Source: JAEDHM01 sp964368645 (GTDB taxonomy: Bacteria > Bacillota > Clostridia > Christensenellales > CAG-1252). From it: a stretch of DNA of 64,000 nt. This document shows, piece after piece, positions 43,538 to 51,163 of the stretch. The position numbers and the translations under genes are program-made. The stretch's first letter is position 1. Every line of letters starts with the position of its first letter. The stretch is from contig CAYJBY010000012.1 in the NCBI GenBank assembly GCA_964368645.1, positions 1 to 64,000 on the forward strand, read 5' to 3'. The notes below the pieces were generated by a model. It was not told the origin of the DNA and searched no databases. It worked only from the letters and a program-made list of their open reading frames with translations.

Positions 43538-44206
43538 TTAGCCGTTAAAATTGATAAAAGCCCGTGCTTCCGCCGTTTGGGGATTATTCAAAAGCTCTTG
43601 CGGCGTTCCCCTTTCGGTTAGCTTGCCGTGACTGAAAAAAAGGATTTCGTCCGCAAGCTGTTCCGCCTGCTTAAACGAGTGAGTTACCATTATCACCGTG
43701 TTGCCGTTCCTTTGGTGTTCGCGTTTGAGCAAATCCACCGCTAAGGTCGCCTGCTCCACGTCCATTGCCGCTGTCGGCTCGTCCAAAAGTAGCGTGTTGC
43801 TCAAGGACATAAGGGTTCGCGCCAACGCCACGCGCTGTGTTTCGCCGCCTGATAGTCTTGCGGCGTTCTTTGTCAGCAAATCCTCCAAACCCAAGCAATG
43901 CGCCAGATAAAGTCCGCGCTGTTTTGCCGCGGAGCGGTTCATACCGCCGCAGGCTAACATAATGTTGCGCTTGACGGAAAGGGAAAAGGCATATACGCTT
44001 TGGGGCATATACGCAAAGGTGTGTCCCTCTGCCTTGACTTGCTTGACGTCCGCCTTAAGCTGACTGTCCAAAAGCCGCAGAAGGGTGGATTTTCCACTGC
44101 CGTTCGCGCCGATAATCGCGTAAAACTTCCCCTCTTCAAGGGTAAGTCGGTCAACGGAAAGCACCGTTTTTTTGCCGTAAGTTTTCGTGGCGGTTATCTC
44201 AATCAT
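43538..44206 (-). CDS. tupC: Tungstate ABC transporter ATP-binding protein
   Basis: This 222-aa ATPase powers tungstate import. Walker A GANGSGKS (about 34-41), Q-loop in YMPQS, the signature LSGGETQR (about 119-126), Walker B TLLLDEP and the switch His in VTHS are all intact. Its start overlaps the tupB stop by 4 nt (ATGA), so translation is coupled. The assignment to tungstate rests on the TupA-type binding protein in the same operon. It is last in tupABC and is followed by a terminator. Confidence 0.9.
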   Translation of the reverse strand: MIEITATKTYGKKTVLSVDRLTLEEGKFYAIIGANGSGKSTLLRLLDSQLKADVKQVKAEGHTFAYMPQSVYAFSLSVKRNIMLACGGMNRSAAKQRGLYLAHCLGLEDLLTKNAARLSGGETQRVALARTLMSLSNTLLLDEPTAAMDVEQATLAVDLLKREHQRNGNTVIMVTHSFKQAEQLADEILFFSHGKLTERGTPQELLNNPQTAEARAFINFNG

Positions 44207-44895
44207 TTTTTCTTTTTCAACCCCAGCTGCAACAAAGCCGCAACGCAGTTGACTCCCAAGGATATAAGTAGCAATATAAAGCCCAACGCCACCGCCATCG
44301 AAAAATCGCCTGTGTTGTAGTTAAGCGCAATAGCCGTGGTCATTACTCTCGTTTTGTACAGTATGTTGCCGCCTACTATCTGCACCGCGCCCACCTCGGA
44401 TATCGCTCTGGCGAACGCGAACAGATAAACGGCAATAAGCTGATACTTGCTTTCGTTCATCGTAAGGAAAAGTTTTTTGACGGGATTGACTCTCAAGCCC
44501 TTAAGCGTGGGGCGCATACCGTCGATTATCGGGGAAATCGCCGTTTCCGTCATACCTGCGACAATGGGCGTGATTAAAACTATTTGCGCAATAATCATCA
44601 GCTCCACCGAATATATCAGCCGCAGACTGCCGAAAGGCCCCGTTCCCGAAAAAAGTATATATACAAAAATGCCTACCACCACAGGCGGTAAGCCCATAAG
44701 CGTACGCAACACCGTAACGACCACCCTTTTGCCGGGGAACTCGTTATAAGCGACTATCAGCCCGATAAGCGCTCCGAGAAGGAGCGCGATTATCGAGCTG
44801 GTAAACGCCATTTTCAGCGTTGTATTAACTATGTTCTCAAGCATAGGATCGTTAGAACCCATTAGCTCAAGAGCACGCTGCCACGCTATTTTCAT
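44203..44895 (-). CDS. tupB: Tungstate ABC transporter permease
   Basis: This 230-aa membrane protein has five or six helices and the binding-protein-dependent permease signature around ARAISEVGAVQIVGG (about 166-180), the EAA-type loop that contacts the ATPase. Size and the GLPPVVVGIFVYILFSGTGPFG segment fit TupB. It lies 10 nt after tupA and overlaps tupC. Confidence 0.92.
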   Translation of the reverse strand: MKIAWQRALELMGSNDPMLENIVNTTLKMAFTSSIIALLLGALIGLIVAYNEFPGKRVVVTVLRTLMGLPPVVVGIFVYILFSGTGPFGSLRLIYSVELMIIAQIVLITPIVAGMTETAISPIIDGMRPTLKGLRVNPVKKLFLTMNESKYQLIAVYLFAFARAISEVGAVQIVGGNILYKTRVMTTAIALNYNTGDFSMAVALGFILLLISLGVNCVAALLQLGLKKKK

Positions 44896-44905
44896 CAGTT
44901 AATTA

Positions 44906-45910
44906 TTACGCAAGGTATCCGTCCATTAGGGTGAACAGGTTGCCGCCGTACTTCGTGGTGCCGTAGAAGGCGATGAGAGCCTTGGCGTGCTCGCTTGTCA
45001 TCCAATTAACGAAAATGTCTGCCGCCGCGGTGTCGATTTTCACGGTGCCGGCAGGAAGTGCGGTGCCGTCAACAGAGCTGACAAAGGGAGCGTCAGCCTT
45101 GACAGCCAGCATAGAGTAAGTGTTCTTCAGGCTGTTGTCCTGCTCGTACTTAATCTCCAGACCGGGGAGCTTGTCGCCGGTGGGATCGTTTTTGTAGGAG
45201 AGGAAAGTCGCCTTGTCGGTTAAGCAGTAAGCACCCTTTTCGTTAGCCATAGTTAAGCACGCGCCCATACCCTGACCTGCGGAAATGTACCAACCCGTGG
45301 GGTTCTCTGTGGTATTCAAGATAGCCGCGGGGATGTCGGCAACCTTATTGTTGGTAAGACCAACGGAAGTCGGCCATAAAGTCCATTCCTTGTTGTGGGT
45401 GCCGCTCTGGTCGCCGCGGGATACGAACAGTGACTTGTTAGATGCGATAGCCGCAAAAGCGTCCTTAACCGTAGCAGCGGAAGCCGCGTCGGCAGGATCG
45501 GCGGTAGGTCCGACAAGTACGAAATAGTTGTACATAAAGGAAATACGCTCGGCGGTATATCCTTCAACCTTACGGGCAAAGCCTGCGGTCACAAAAGCCT
45601 CTTCGGAGGACTTGCTGTGAACTAGGATAACGTCCGCGTTGCCGTACTGCGCCGCCTTAATAGCCGCGCCGGTGCCGGCGGAAGCAATCTCCCAGTCATA
45701 GCCTGTATCCGCCTTGAAATAAGGCTGTAAATACGCCATCAGTCCGCTGTCGTTGACGGAAGTCGTGGTAGAAATACGAACAACCTTAGCGGCAGGGGTT
45801 TCGACGTTGTCATTGTCGTCACAGGCGACAAAGGCAAACGCGCTGACTGCAATGACCGCTACGAGAGCTAAAGCCATAGCAAGAGTAAGTAGTTTGGTTC
45901 CTCTTCTCAT
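44906..45910 (-). CDS. tupA: Tungstate-binding lipoprotein
   Basis: This 334-aa solute-binding lipoprotein has a signal peptide and lipobox ending at Cys30 (FAFVAC). The mature part opens with RISTTTSVNDSGLM, and TTTS with a downstream SGTG/GD-ADV pattern and MYNYFVLVGP is characteristic of TupA. The segment SRGDQSGTHNKE provides further oxyanion contacts. Tungstate would feed tungstopterin or molybdopterin enzymes. I start at the ATG at 45910, 6 nt after GGAGAG; the frame is open to 45991 but those codons overlap the leader RNA. Expression probably passes through the promoter-operator and riboswitch-like leader at 45923-46057. Confidence 0.94.
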   Translation of the reverse strand: MRRGTKLLTLAMALALVAVIAVSAFAFVACDDNDNVETPAAKVVRISTTTSVNDSGLMAYLQPYFKADTGYDWEIASAGTGAAIKAAQYGNADVILVHSKSSEEAFVTAGFARKVEGYTAERISFMYNYFVLVGPTADPADAASAATVKDAFAAIASNKSLFVSRGDQSGTHNKEWTLWPTSVGLTNNKVADIPAAILNTTENPTGWYISAGQGMGACLTMANEKGAYCLTDKATFLSYKNDPTGDKLPGLEIKYEQDNSLKNTYSMLAVKADAPFVSSVDGTALPAGTVKIDTAAADIFVNWMTSEHAKALIAFYGTTKYGGNLFTLMDGYLA

Positions 45911-45922
45911 AATCTCTCCTTT

Positions 45923-46007
45923 CCATAACGGGAGGCACCGCTGTTTCCGGCGATACCCTGTTCCTCGTTCCGTAGCGATAGCCTTAGGCAACGGGAATCG
46001 GATATGG
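45923..46007 (-). promoter_or_regulatory. Candidate Moco/Tuco riboswitch in the tup leader
   Basis: The minus-strand leader closes with CCATA/TATGG. Inside it has TTCC-C-GT/ACGGAA, the segment GCCTAAGGC, GAGG/CCTC, and a hairpin ATCGC-CGGAAACA-GCGGT followed by TGCCTCCCG next to the ribosome site. The GCCGGAAAC hairpin and GCCTCC near the Shine-Dalgarno resemble the Moco RNA motif as I recall it. The short second domain would fit the tungsten (Tuco) variant, and tungstate transport is a known context. Structure drawn by eye only. Confidence 0.5.
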
Positions 46008-46011
46008 TTAT

Positions 46012-46057
46012 ATAATTGTGGTGCTACAATTATAGCATAAAAAAACAGTCATTTCAA
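46012..46057 (-). promoter_or_regulatory. tup promoter with overlapping operator palindrome
   Basis: On the minus strand -35 TTGAAA (46052-46057) and a perfect -10 TATAAT (46029-46034) are 17 nt apart. A perfect inverted repeat ATAATTGT-N6-ACAATTAT (46012-46033) covers the -10 and the start site, an ideal place for a repressor. Confidence 0.75.
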
Positions 46058-46137
46058 CCCATTTTCGGATATGAAAGACCGTTTGTATCAGTTAAGAATA
46101 AAAATCTTCTGCCGTTGTCCTAAGCAACGGATTTTGC

Positions 46138-46237
46138 NNNNNNNNNNNNNNNNNNNNNNNNNNNNNNNNNNNNNNNNNNNNNNNNNNNNNNNNNNNNNNN
46201 NNNNNNNNNNNNNNNNNNNNNNNNNNNNNNNNNNNNN
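46138..46237. other. Assembly gap (100 N)
   Basis: Exactly 100 undetermined bases, a scaffolding placeholder. It adjoins a 55-bp repeat, which probably broke the assembly. Reading frames spanning it are artefacts. Confidence 0.99.
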
Positions 46238-46428
46238 TTACGGATTGCACCAAGTTATAGATTACGCTAAGTAGTAGATACACTGTTGTTGGATATATGT
46301 TGGTGTTAAGTAAACGCTGTTGTTGGATATACTCTCTATTAGCGGTACGACACGTTATCGACTACAGTTTAATTACGGATTGCACCAAGTTATAGATTAC
46401 GCTAAGTAGTAGATACACTGTTGTTGGC
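46238..46428. repeat. 55-bp perfect direct repeat
   Basis: A 55-bp segment beginning TTACGGATTGCACCAAGTTA occurs at 46238-46292 and again, identical, at 46374-46428 (offset 136 bp). Further GATTACGC(T/C)(A/C)A and GTAGATAC echoes continue to about 46520. The gap 46238-46595 has no gene. Confidence 0.9.
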
Positions 46429-46595
46429 TACGGCTCTGTTAGAGATTACGGCGCGTTATCGGCTACAGATGGATTATGGATTACGCTCAATTGTGGATTA
46501 TGCTAAGTTGTAGATACTCGGTTAGAAAACAGAGTTTGATTTTGGCGATAAATCACCGGATTACAGACATATATGCTGTATCAATCAAAACGGGA

Positions 46596-47675
46596 TTATG
46601 ACGTAGCTTCCGAGCTTTTTGCAATCGCTTTCAAGCCTTTTTCGTAGCTTTTGTTAAGCGCGGACACAAACCTTTCCTTGGTGTAAAAGCCGTTGCGGTT
46701 AAACCTTTTGAGAGAGAGCAAGTCTTCCGCCTCGCCACGATTTATCAAATTAACTCCATCCGCGCAGTTAAGCAGGATTTTGAAGCCCAATTCGGAAAGA
46801 GTTGCCCTTGCCACCTTGTTGTATCTGCCGAAGGGATAGGCAAAAACCAAGCATTGCTCTCCCGTAATCTCCGTCAGCTTGCCGTTGAGCCGTCCCACGT
46901 CCTCGCGGATTTTTGCCGCGTAGATTTCGTCCGATTCCCCTTTTAGCCTACCTACACCGAAACGCGGAGAGTACTTGTGCATATTGTAGGTGTGGTTGCC
47001 AATTTCGAAAACGCCGCTTTCCTTTAGCTCCCTTATGTCCTCCCAAGTAAGATATGAGTAATTGGGATTATGACAATCTCCCGATACCGAGGTGTAATCG
47101 CAAAAACCGCCTATGACGTTAATTACCGCGGTATATCCGTACTTTTTTAATAAGGGAAGCGCGTAATACAGGTTGTTGTAATGACCGTCGTCAAAGGTTA
47201 TCAGCAAGGGCTTATCGGGCAGGCTATCCGTGCCCTCGCCGTAGCTTACAAGCTGTTTCGCCGTTACGGTTGCGTAGCCTAACGCCTTGTACGCCGCCAA
47301 ATCCCCCTCAAACTGCTCGGGGGAAACGATATACTCGCTTTTGCGACTTTTCAAAACGCTGTGATACATTACCACCGTCAAAACCCGTTGTTCTGCTACG
47401 TTTTCTCCCTGTTCTCCGAACTTTTTTAGGTCGTTGTCGGCAGTTAAGTCCTCGCCGAGTGCCGCTTTTTGTACGGCGTCCGACAGGCTGCTATTCGACA
47501 AGCCCCTATCCGATAAGCCGCTTTCGGTCGGCTCGAAACCCTGCCCCCTGCTGTAACTCCCCTTTCCGCTTTCCGCGCCAACCACGCCCAGAAGGTAAGA
47601 AGTTACGGATATGACTAGACTTATTAATATTCCCAAACAAAAAAACAAGCGTCTTCGCATAACCTTATTATGCAA
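46596..47675 (-). CDS. NodB-type polysaccharide deacetylase
   Basis: This 359-aa protein has an N-terminal membrane anchor or signal (about residues 8-28) and a Ser/Gly-rich linker to about residue 95. A NodB homology domain follows: VVMYHSV, catalytic LITFDDG (TFDD, about 160-166), the metal motif NHTYNMH (HxxxxH, about 227-233) and AYPFGRYNK (about 287). Extracytoplasmic enzymes of this kind deacetylate peptidoglycan or other N-acetyl sugars. The start is the TTG at 47675, supported by AAGGGG 7 nt upstream; an ATG at 47660 is possible but has poorer spacing. Single gene between repeat-bearing gaps. Confidence 0.88.
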   Translation of the reverse strand: MHNKVMRRRLFFCLGILISLVISVTSYLLGVVGAESGKGSYSRGQGFEPTESGLSDRGLSNSSLSDAVQKAALGEDLTADNDLKKFGEQGENVAEQRVLTVVMYHSVLKSRKSEYIVSPEQFEGDLAAYKALGYATVTAKQLVSYGEGTDSLPDKPLLITFDDGHYNNLYYALPLLKKYGYTAVINVIGGFCDYTSVSGDCHNPNYSYLTWEDIRELKESGVFEIGNHTYNMHKYSPRFGVGRLKGESDEIYAAKIREDVGRLNGKLTEITGEQCLVFAYPFGRYNKVARATLSELGFKILLNCADGVNLINRGEAEDLLSLKRFNRNGFYTKERFVSALNKSYEKGLKAIAKSSEATS

Positions 47676-47915
47676 AAAACGCCCCTTTTTATCCGCCTGC
47701 GCTGTAATATATGTTTAGTTTTTCCGTATAAGTTGTCACTGCTTGCCTTATAACGCAGTTTTTTTGCCTACGCTTGGCGCATAACCGTTAATTAGCCGCG
47801 CGTTTAACCGCAGTCGGCTGAAATATACGGTGCTTAAACAAGACGATTCTATTATTACGCAATAATCCTCTATTATCCGAGTTTTTTGAAAAACCCCTCT
47901 TGGAATTATTTGATT

Positions 47916-48347
47916 TTCAGAATAGGCGCACCTTTTCGCAGAACAAGCTTACCGCTTTCACATAACAGGTTCACTTCTTTTCAGAGTAGACTTACCTTTT
48001 CGCAGAACAAGCGCATTTCTTCTTAGAACAGGCTAACCGCTTTTCAAAACAGGCTTATCGCTTTTTAGAACAGGCTTACTTCTCCGCAAGACAAGCCCAC
48101 ATCTTCTTAAAACAGGCTTACCGCTTTTCAAAACAGGCTTACCGCTTTTCAAAACANNNNNNNNNNNNNNNNNNNNNNNNNNNNNNNNNNNNNNNNNNNN
48201 NNNNNNNNNNNNNNNNNNNNNNNNNNNNNNNNNNNNNNNNNNNNNNNNNNNNNNNNAAAACAGGCTTACCGCTTTTCAAAACAGGCTTACCGCTTTTCAA
48301 AACAAGCCCACATTTTCTTAGAACAGGCTTACCACTTTTCAGAACAG
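47916..48347. repeat. 21-bp tandem repeat array with internal gap
   Basis: Units of AAAACAGGCTTACCGCTTTTC repeat with a 21-bp period. They are degenerate at the left end and nearly perfect around 48110-48300, interrupted by 100 N at 48157-48256. There are no spacers, so it is not a CRISPR array. The last unit supplies the final codons of birA (Ser-Leu-Phe-stop). 47676-47915 contains nothing I can name. Confidence 0.9.
48157..48256. other. Assembly gap (100 N)
   Basis: Exactly 100 undetermined bases inside the 21-bp tandem repeat; the true array length is unknown. Confidence 0.99.
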
Positions 48348-49310
48348 GCTAACCTCTCCGCTATCCACAACCGCGGCTGTGCCGTCGTCAAGCACAACCT
48401 TTAAGCCGTAGTTCTCCGTCAGCCCGACAGATACGCCCGAATATTCCGCTCCGCCCTTGCTGAACCCGACTTTTTTGTTAAGAGTGACGCAATTATCGCG
48501 GTATTCCGCGAAAATGCCTTGGTCATCGCAGGTTTTTTGAACGAGAATCGAGGATAACTCCTCTATAACGTAAGCGGCAAGCATATTACGGTTGACAGGG
48601 TGTCCGCACAGCTCCTGAAGAGTTGTTACTTTATCCTGCAATTCTGTCGGAAAATCCGAAGTTTTTCCGTTTACGTCAATACCTAAACCTATTACTATGT
48701 ATTGGATACGGCAGCTCTCGCTTTCCACCGACATTTCGGATAATATTCCGCACAGCTTTTTGCCGCCGCACTGCAAGTCGTTAACCCACTTGATGTCCGC
48801 GTTCACACCGCAAGACCTTTTTATCGCACGCCTTACGGCTACCGCCGTCCGCGCCGTTACAGTCGCAACCTCGTTAAGCGGCATTATCGGCAAGAGTAAA
48901 TAGGACATATACAGTCCGCCCTTCGGCGAAAAAAAGCTCCGCCCCATTCGTCCTCTGCCCTTCTCTTGTTTTTCCGCAATAACCGCCGTACCTGCCGCCG
49001 CTCCCTCTGCCGCCAACTCCTTAAGATAAGCGTTGGTAGAGGAGATTTCGGATAGACAAACCACCCTTTCCGCATAGTCTGCGGAGGTGTAGGCGGCAAG
49101 CTCGCCCAAGCTGATTTTGTCGGGAACAGCCGTCAGCTTGTAGCCCTTGTTGGTGGAGGAGGCTATCTCGTAGCCCTCGCGCCTAAGTGCGGAAACCGCA
49201 GAGTTCACCGCGGCGCGGCTTATGCCTGCCTCCGCGCTTAAGGTTTCGCCCGAACAATAACCCTCGGTGGTTTTCAGCCTGTATAAAACGTAATCCTTCG
49301 TCTGCATCAT
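48339..49310 (-). CDS. birA: Biotin-protein ligase and biotin repressor BirA
   Basis: This 323-aa protein joins biotin to carrier proteins and, loaded with biotinyl-AMP, represses biotin genes. Residues 1-62 form a winged helix-turn-helix (CSGETLSAEAGISRAAV). The ligase domain has EKQEKGRGRMGRSFFSP (the GRGRxGR biotinyl-AMP loop, about 113-119), KWVNDL with the catalytic Lys (about 180) and GLGIDVN. A small C-terminal SH3-like domain follows (about 275-323). I start it at the ATG at 49310 (MMQTKDYV); longer in-frame codons to 49499 overlap the bioY promoter. Its C-terminus runs into the 21-bp repeat array. It is divergent from bioY, whose promoter carries a BirA box. Confidence 0.95.
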   Translation of the reverse strand: MMQTKDYVLYRLKTTEGYCSGETLSAEAGISRAAVNSAVSALRREGYEIASSTNKGYKLTAVPDKISLGELAAYTSADYAERVVCLSEISSTNAYLKELAAEGAAAGTAVIAEKQEKGRGRMGRSFFSPKGGLYMSYLLLPIMPLNEVATVTARTAVAVRRAIKRSCGVNADIKWVNDLQCGGKKLCGILSEMSVESESCRIQYIVIGLGIDVNGKTSDFPTELQDKVTTLQELCGHPVNRNMLAAYVIEELSSILVQKTCDDQGIFAEYRDNCVTLNKKVGFSKGGAEYSGVSVGLTENYGLKVVLDDGTAAVVDSGEVSLF

Positions 49311-49338
49311 AATCTTAGCATACCACGGTTTTCGCGGT

Positions 49339-49347
49339 TTGTAAACC
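49339..49347 (+). promoter_or_regulatory. Extra BirA half-site
   Basis: TTGTAAACC, identical to the left half of the operator at 49393-49423, lies 54 bp upstream, nearer to birA, and forms the right part of GGTTTGTAAACC. It might extend repression or control birA itself. Confidence 0.4.
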
Positions 49348-49362
49348 TCTGCTTGCAACTGC

Positions 49363-49423
49363 TTGACAATTCTTTTTCGCCTATATATAATATTGTAAAC
49401 CTTAAATCGGATTTGCTTTACAA
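49363..49423 (+). promoter_or_regulatory. bioY promoter and BirA operator
   Basis: -35 TTGACA (49363-49368) and -10 TATAAT (49386-49391), 17-nt spacer, are followed by the BirA box TTGTAAACC-N13-GCTTTACAA (49393-49423). The operator covers the start site, so biotin-loaded BirA should block bioY transcription. Confidence 0.88.
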
Positions 49424-49486
49424 TCCCTTGCGGCTGTCTTGTTACGGCGGCAAGAGCCGTCCGCTTGACAAGGTAATCGGAGATAT

Positions 49487-50503
49487 ATGCAACGTACAAA
49501 GAACCTCACCCTCATAGCGGTATTCACCGCGCTAATTGCCGTCTGCGCTCAAATCGCCGTTCCGTCCGCGATTCCCTTTACCCTGCAAACCTTTGCGGTC
49601 TTCTTGACCCTTTGCCTCTTAGGCGGCAGGCGCGGCACCGCGGCGGTGGTGCTTTACGTACTTTCGGGTATGGTCGGCTTGCCTGTTTTTTACGGTTTTA
49701 AGGGCGGAATCGCCGCGCTAATGGGGCTGACGGGCGGCTTTATTCTCGGTTTTGTCGGCACGGCGTTGACCTATTGGCTCCTTACCGCTACGCTTAAAAC
49801 TCCGAAAATCGCGCCCCTTGTGGGTATGCTCTGCGGTCTTGCCGTCTGTTACCTTTTCGGCGCGGCGTGGGCATACGGTTTTCTGGCTGTGGCAGGCACT
49901 CCTAAAAGCGTTGGCGCGGTGCTTTCGTTCAGCGTTCTGCCCTATATTCTCCTCGACCTTATCAAGCTGACAATTGCCTTTCTGCTCTCCGAAAGACTAA
50001 AAAAAATCCCCTCCGTAGAGAGGATACTTGCAAGTGCCGTCAGCCGTTGCCGACCTACCGCCGATATACAAACCGCCGATAATCAGTCCGACAATTCACA
50101 ATCCGACAATTCAAAGTTTACAGACGGACAATTCGATATTTCACAACCTAATATACAGGATAACCACGCAGTTGAAACACTGCCCAACGGTTCACAATCC
50201 CAAGACGAGCAGACTGCCGATAATCAGTCCGACGATTTTCGAGTCGATATTTTAGAGTCCGCAGACTGGCAATCTAATAATGTGCTACCTACAGACGGAC
50301 AATCCAACATTCCACAACCTAATATACAGGATAACCACGCAGTTGAAACACTGCCTAACGGTTCACAATCCCAAGACGAGCATTCTGCCGATAATCCGCA
50401 ATCCAACAATTTACAAGCCGATATTTCACAACCTAATATACAGTTAAACGATAGGCAATCCGACAATTCCGAGTTTACGGACGACCAATCCAATAAGGTA
50501 TAA
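49487..50503 (+). CDS. bioY: Biotin transporter BioY with long repeat-derived tail
   Basis: Residues 1-190 are a normal BioY, the substrate-binding membrane subunit of the biotin ECF transporter. They have six helices, PFTLQTFAVFLTLCLLGGRRG near the first loop, and YVLSGMVGLPVFYGFKGG, GGFILGF and GAAWAYGFLA segments typical of the family. Residues 191-338 are a hydrophilic, Asn/Gln/Asp/Ser-rich extension that known BioY proteins (about 185-200 aa) lack. It contains ISQPNIQDNHAVETLPNGSQ twice at a spacing of 57 codons and many QSDN units, and the DNA looks like the intergenic minisatellites around it. Transport probably needs the shared ECF module encoded elsewhere. Controlled by a BirA box. 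Confidence 0.93.
   Translation: MQRTKNLTLIAVFTALIAVCAQIAVPSAIPFTLQTFAVFLTLCLLGGRRGTAAVVLYVLSGMVGLPVFYGFKGGIAALMGLTGGFILGFVGTALTYWLLTATLKTPKIAPLVGMLCGLAVCYLFGAAWAYGFLAVAGTPKSVGAVLSFSVLPYILLDLIKLTIAFLLSERLKKIPSVERILASAVSRCRPTADIQTADNQSDNSQSDNSKFTDGQFDISQPNIQDNHAVETLPNGSQSQDEQTADNQSDDFRVDILESADWQSNNVLPTDGQSNIPQPNIQDNHAVETLPNGSQSQDEHSADNPQSNNLQADISQPNIQLNDRQSDNSEFTDDQSNKV
50120..50400 (+). repeat. 171-bp-period repeat inside bioY
   Basis: About 108 bp starting ACAGACGGACAATTC at 50120 recurs from 50291 with few changes. The 171-bp offset keeps the reading frame. Shorter CAATCCGACAATTC units fill the rest of the tail. Confidence 0.85.
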
Positions 50504-50567
50504 CCTAATAAGATACAGTCAGCCGATAACCGCGCTGATTTTCGCTGTTTTTTGCTTTTTGAAGCCC

Positions 50568-50978
50568 TTAACCCTTGATAACCTTAGCCGCCAAGCGTAT
50601 CGCGTCCGCCACCATATCGCCTACGGTCAGCTCCCCTACTCCTGCGATTAGATTTTCGCATTTGTTCATAGGAATGAGGATTTTGGTCGCGGAGCTTTGC
50701 CCCACCGCAAGAGCCATAGAGGGTGTTACCTCGCCCAAGAGCGAGTCGGCTATGGCGATACCCACAGGCCCTAAAATCAAATCCGCGTGCCGACAGCACA
50801 CCGCCGCCGCGTTTTCACCTGTGGCGAACCTGTCCGCGCCGCCCTTCTGCATTGCCGCCGTTGCCGCGCTGTTGGTGCCTACCGCGGTAAGTTCTATTGA
50901 GGGGAAAGCCGCTTTTAGCTCCTCGCAAAGCTGTTTGCCCAGTCTGCCGCCCTGTCCGTCAATAACCAAAACTTTCAT
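50568..50978 (-). CDS. DUF3842 family protein
   Basis: This 136-aa protein has a Rossmann-like start (VLVIDGQGGRLGKQL) and the segments VGTNSAATAAM, RHADLILGPVGIAIADSLLGEVTP and LIPMNKCENLIAGV. It matches the DUF3842 family found mainly in clostridia. Function is unknown. AAGGAG lies 5 nt upstream of the ATG. A -10 TATAAT with -35 TTGCGA (18-nt spacer) lies around 51015-51045, and a short palindrome ACGGCA-AC-TGCCGT (50990-51003) is in the leader. Confidence 0.85.
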   Translation of the reverse strand: MKVLVIDGQGGRLGKQLCEELKAAFPSIELTAVGTNSAATAAMQKGGADRFATGENAAAVCCRHADLILGPVGIAIADSLLGEVTPSMALAVGQSSATKILIPMNKCENLIAGVGELTVGDMVADAIRLAAKVIKG

Positions 50979-51163
50979 AATCGCTCCTTACGGCAACTGC
51001 CGTCCTTAGGATTATACCATATATACCGCTCCTTTCGCAAAGGTATTTACCGTTGCATTTCCGCAGGTTTTGCGGTATGATTGAAAGGTGCGCCGCCGAA
51101 TGCGGAAAACCCGTAACCCTTAACCGCAAGCCTTGACAAAACGGCGCTTTAATTAGGATAACA

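Noticed and set aside
46071..46283. Reading frames crossing the N gap
   Set aside because: They exist only because undetermined bases were translated as open.
47916..48347. Regular repeats considered as a CRISPR array
   Set aside because: Units are head to tail with no spacers and there are no cas genes.
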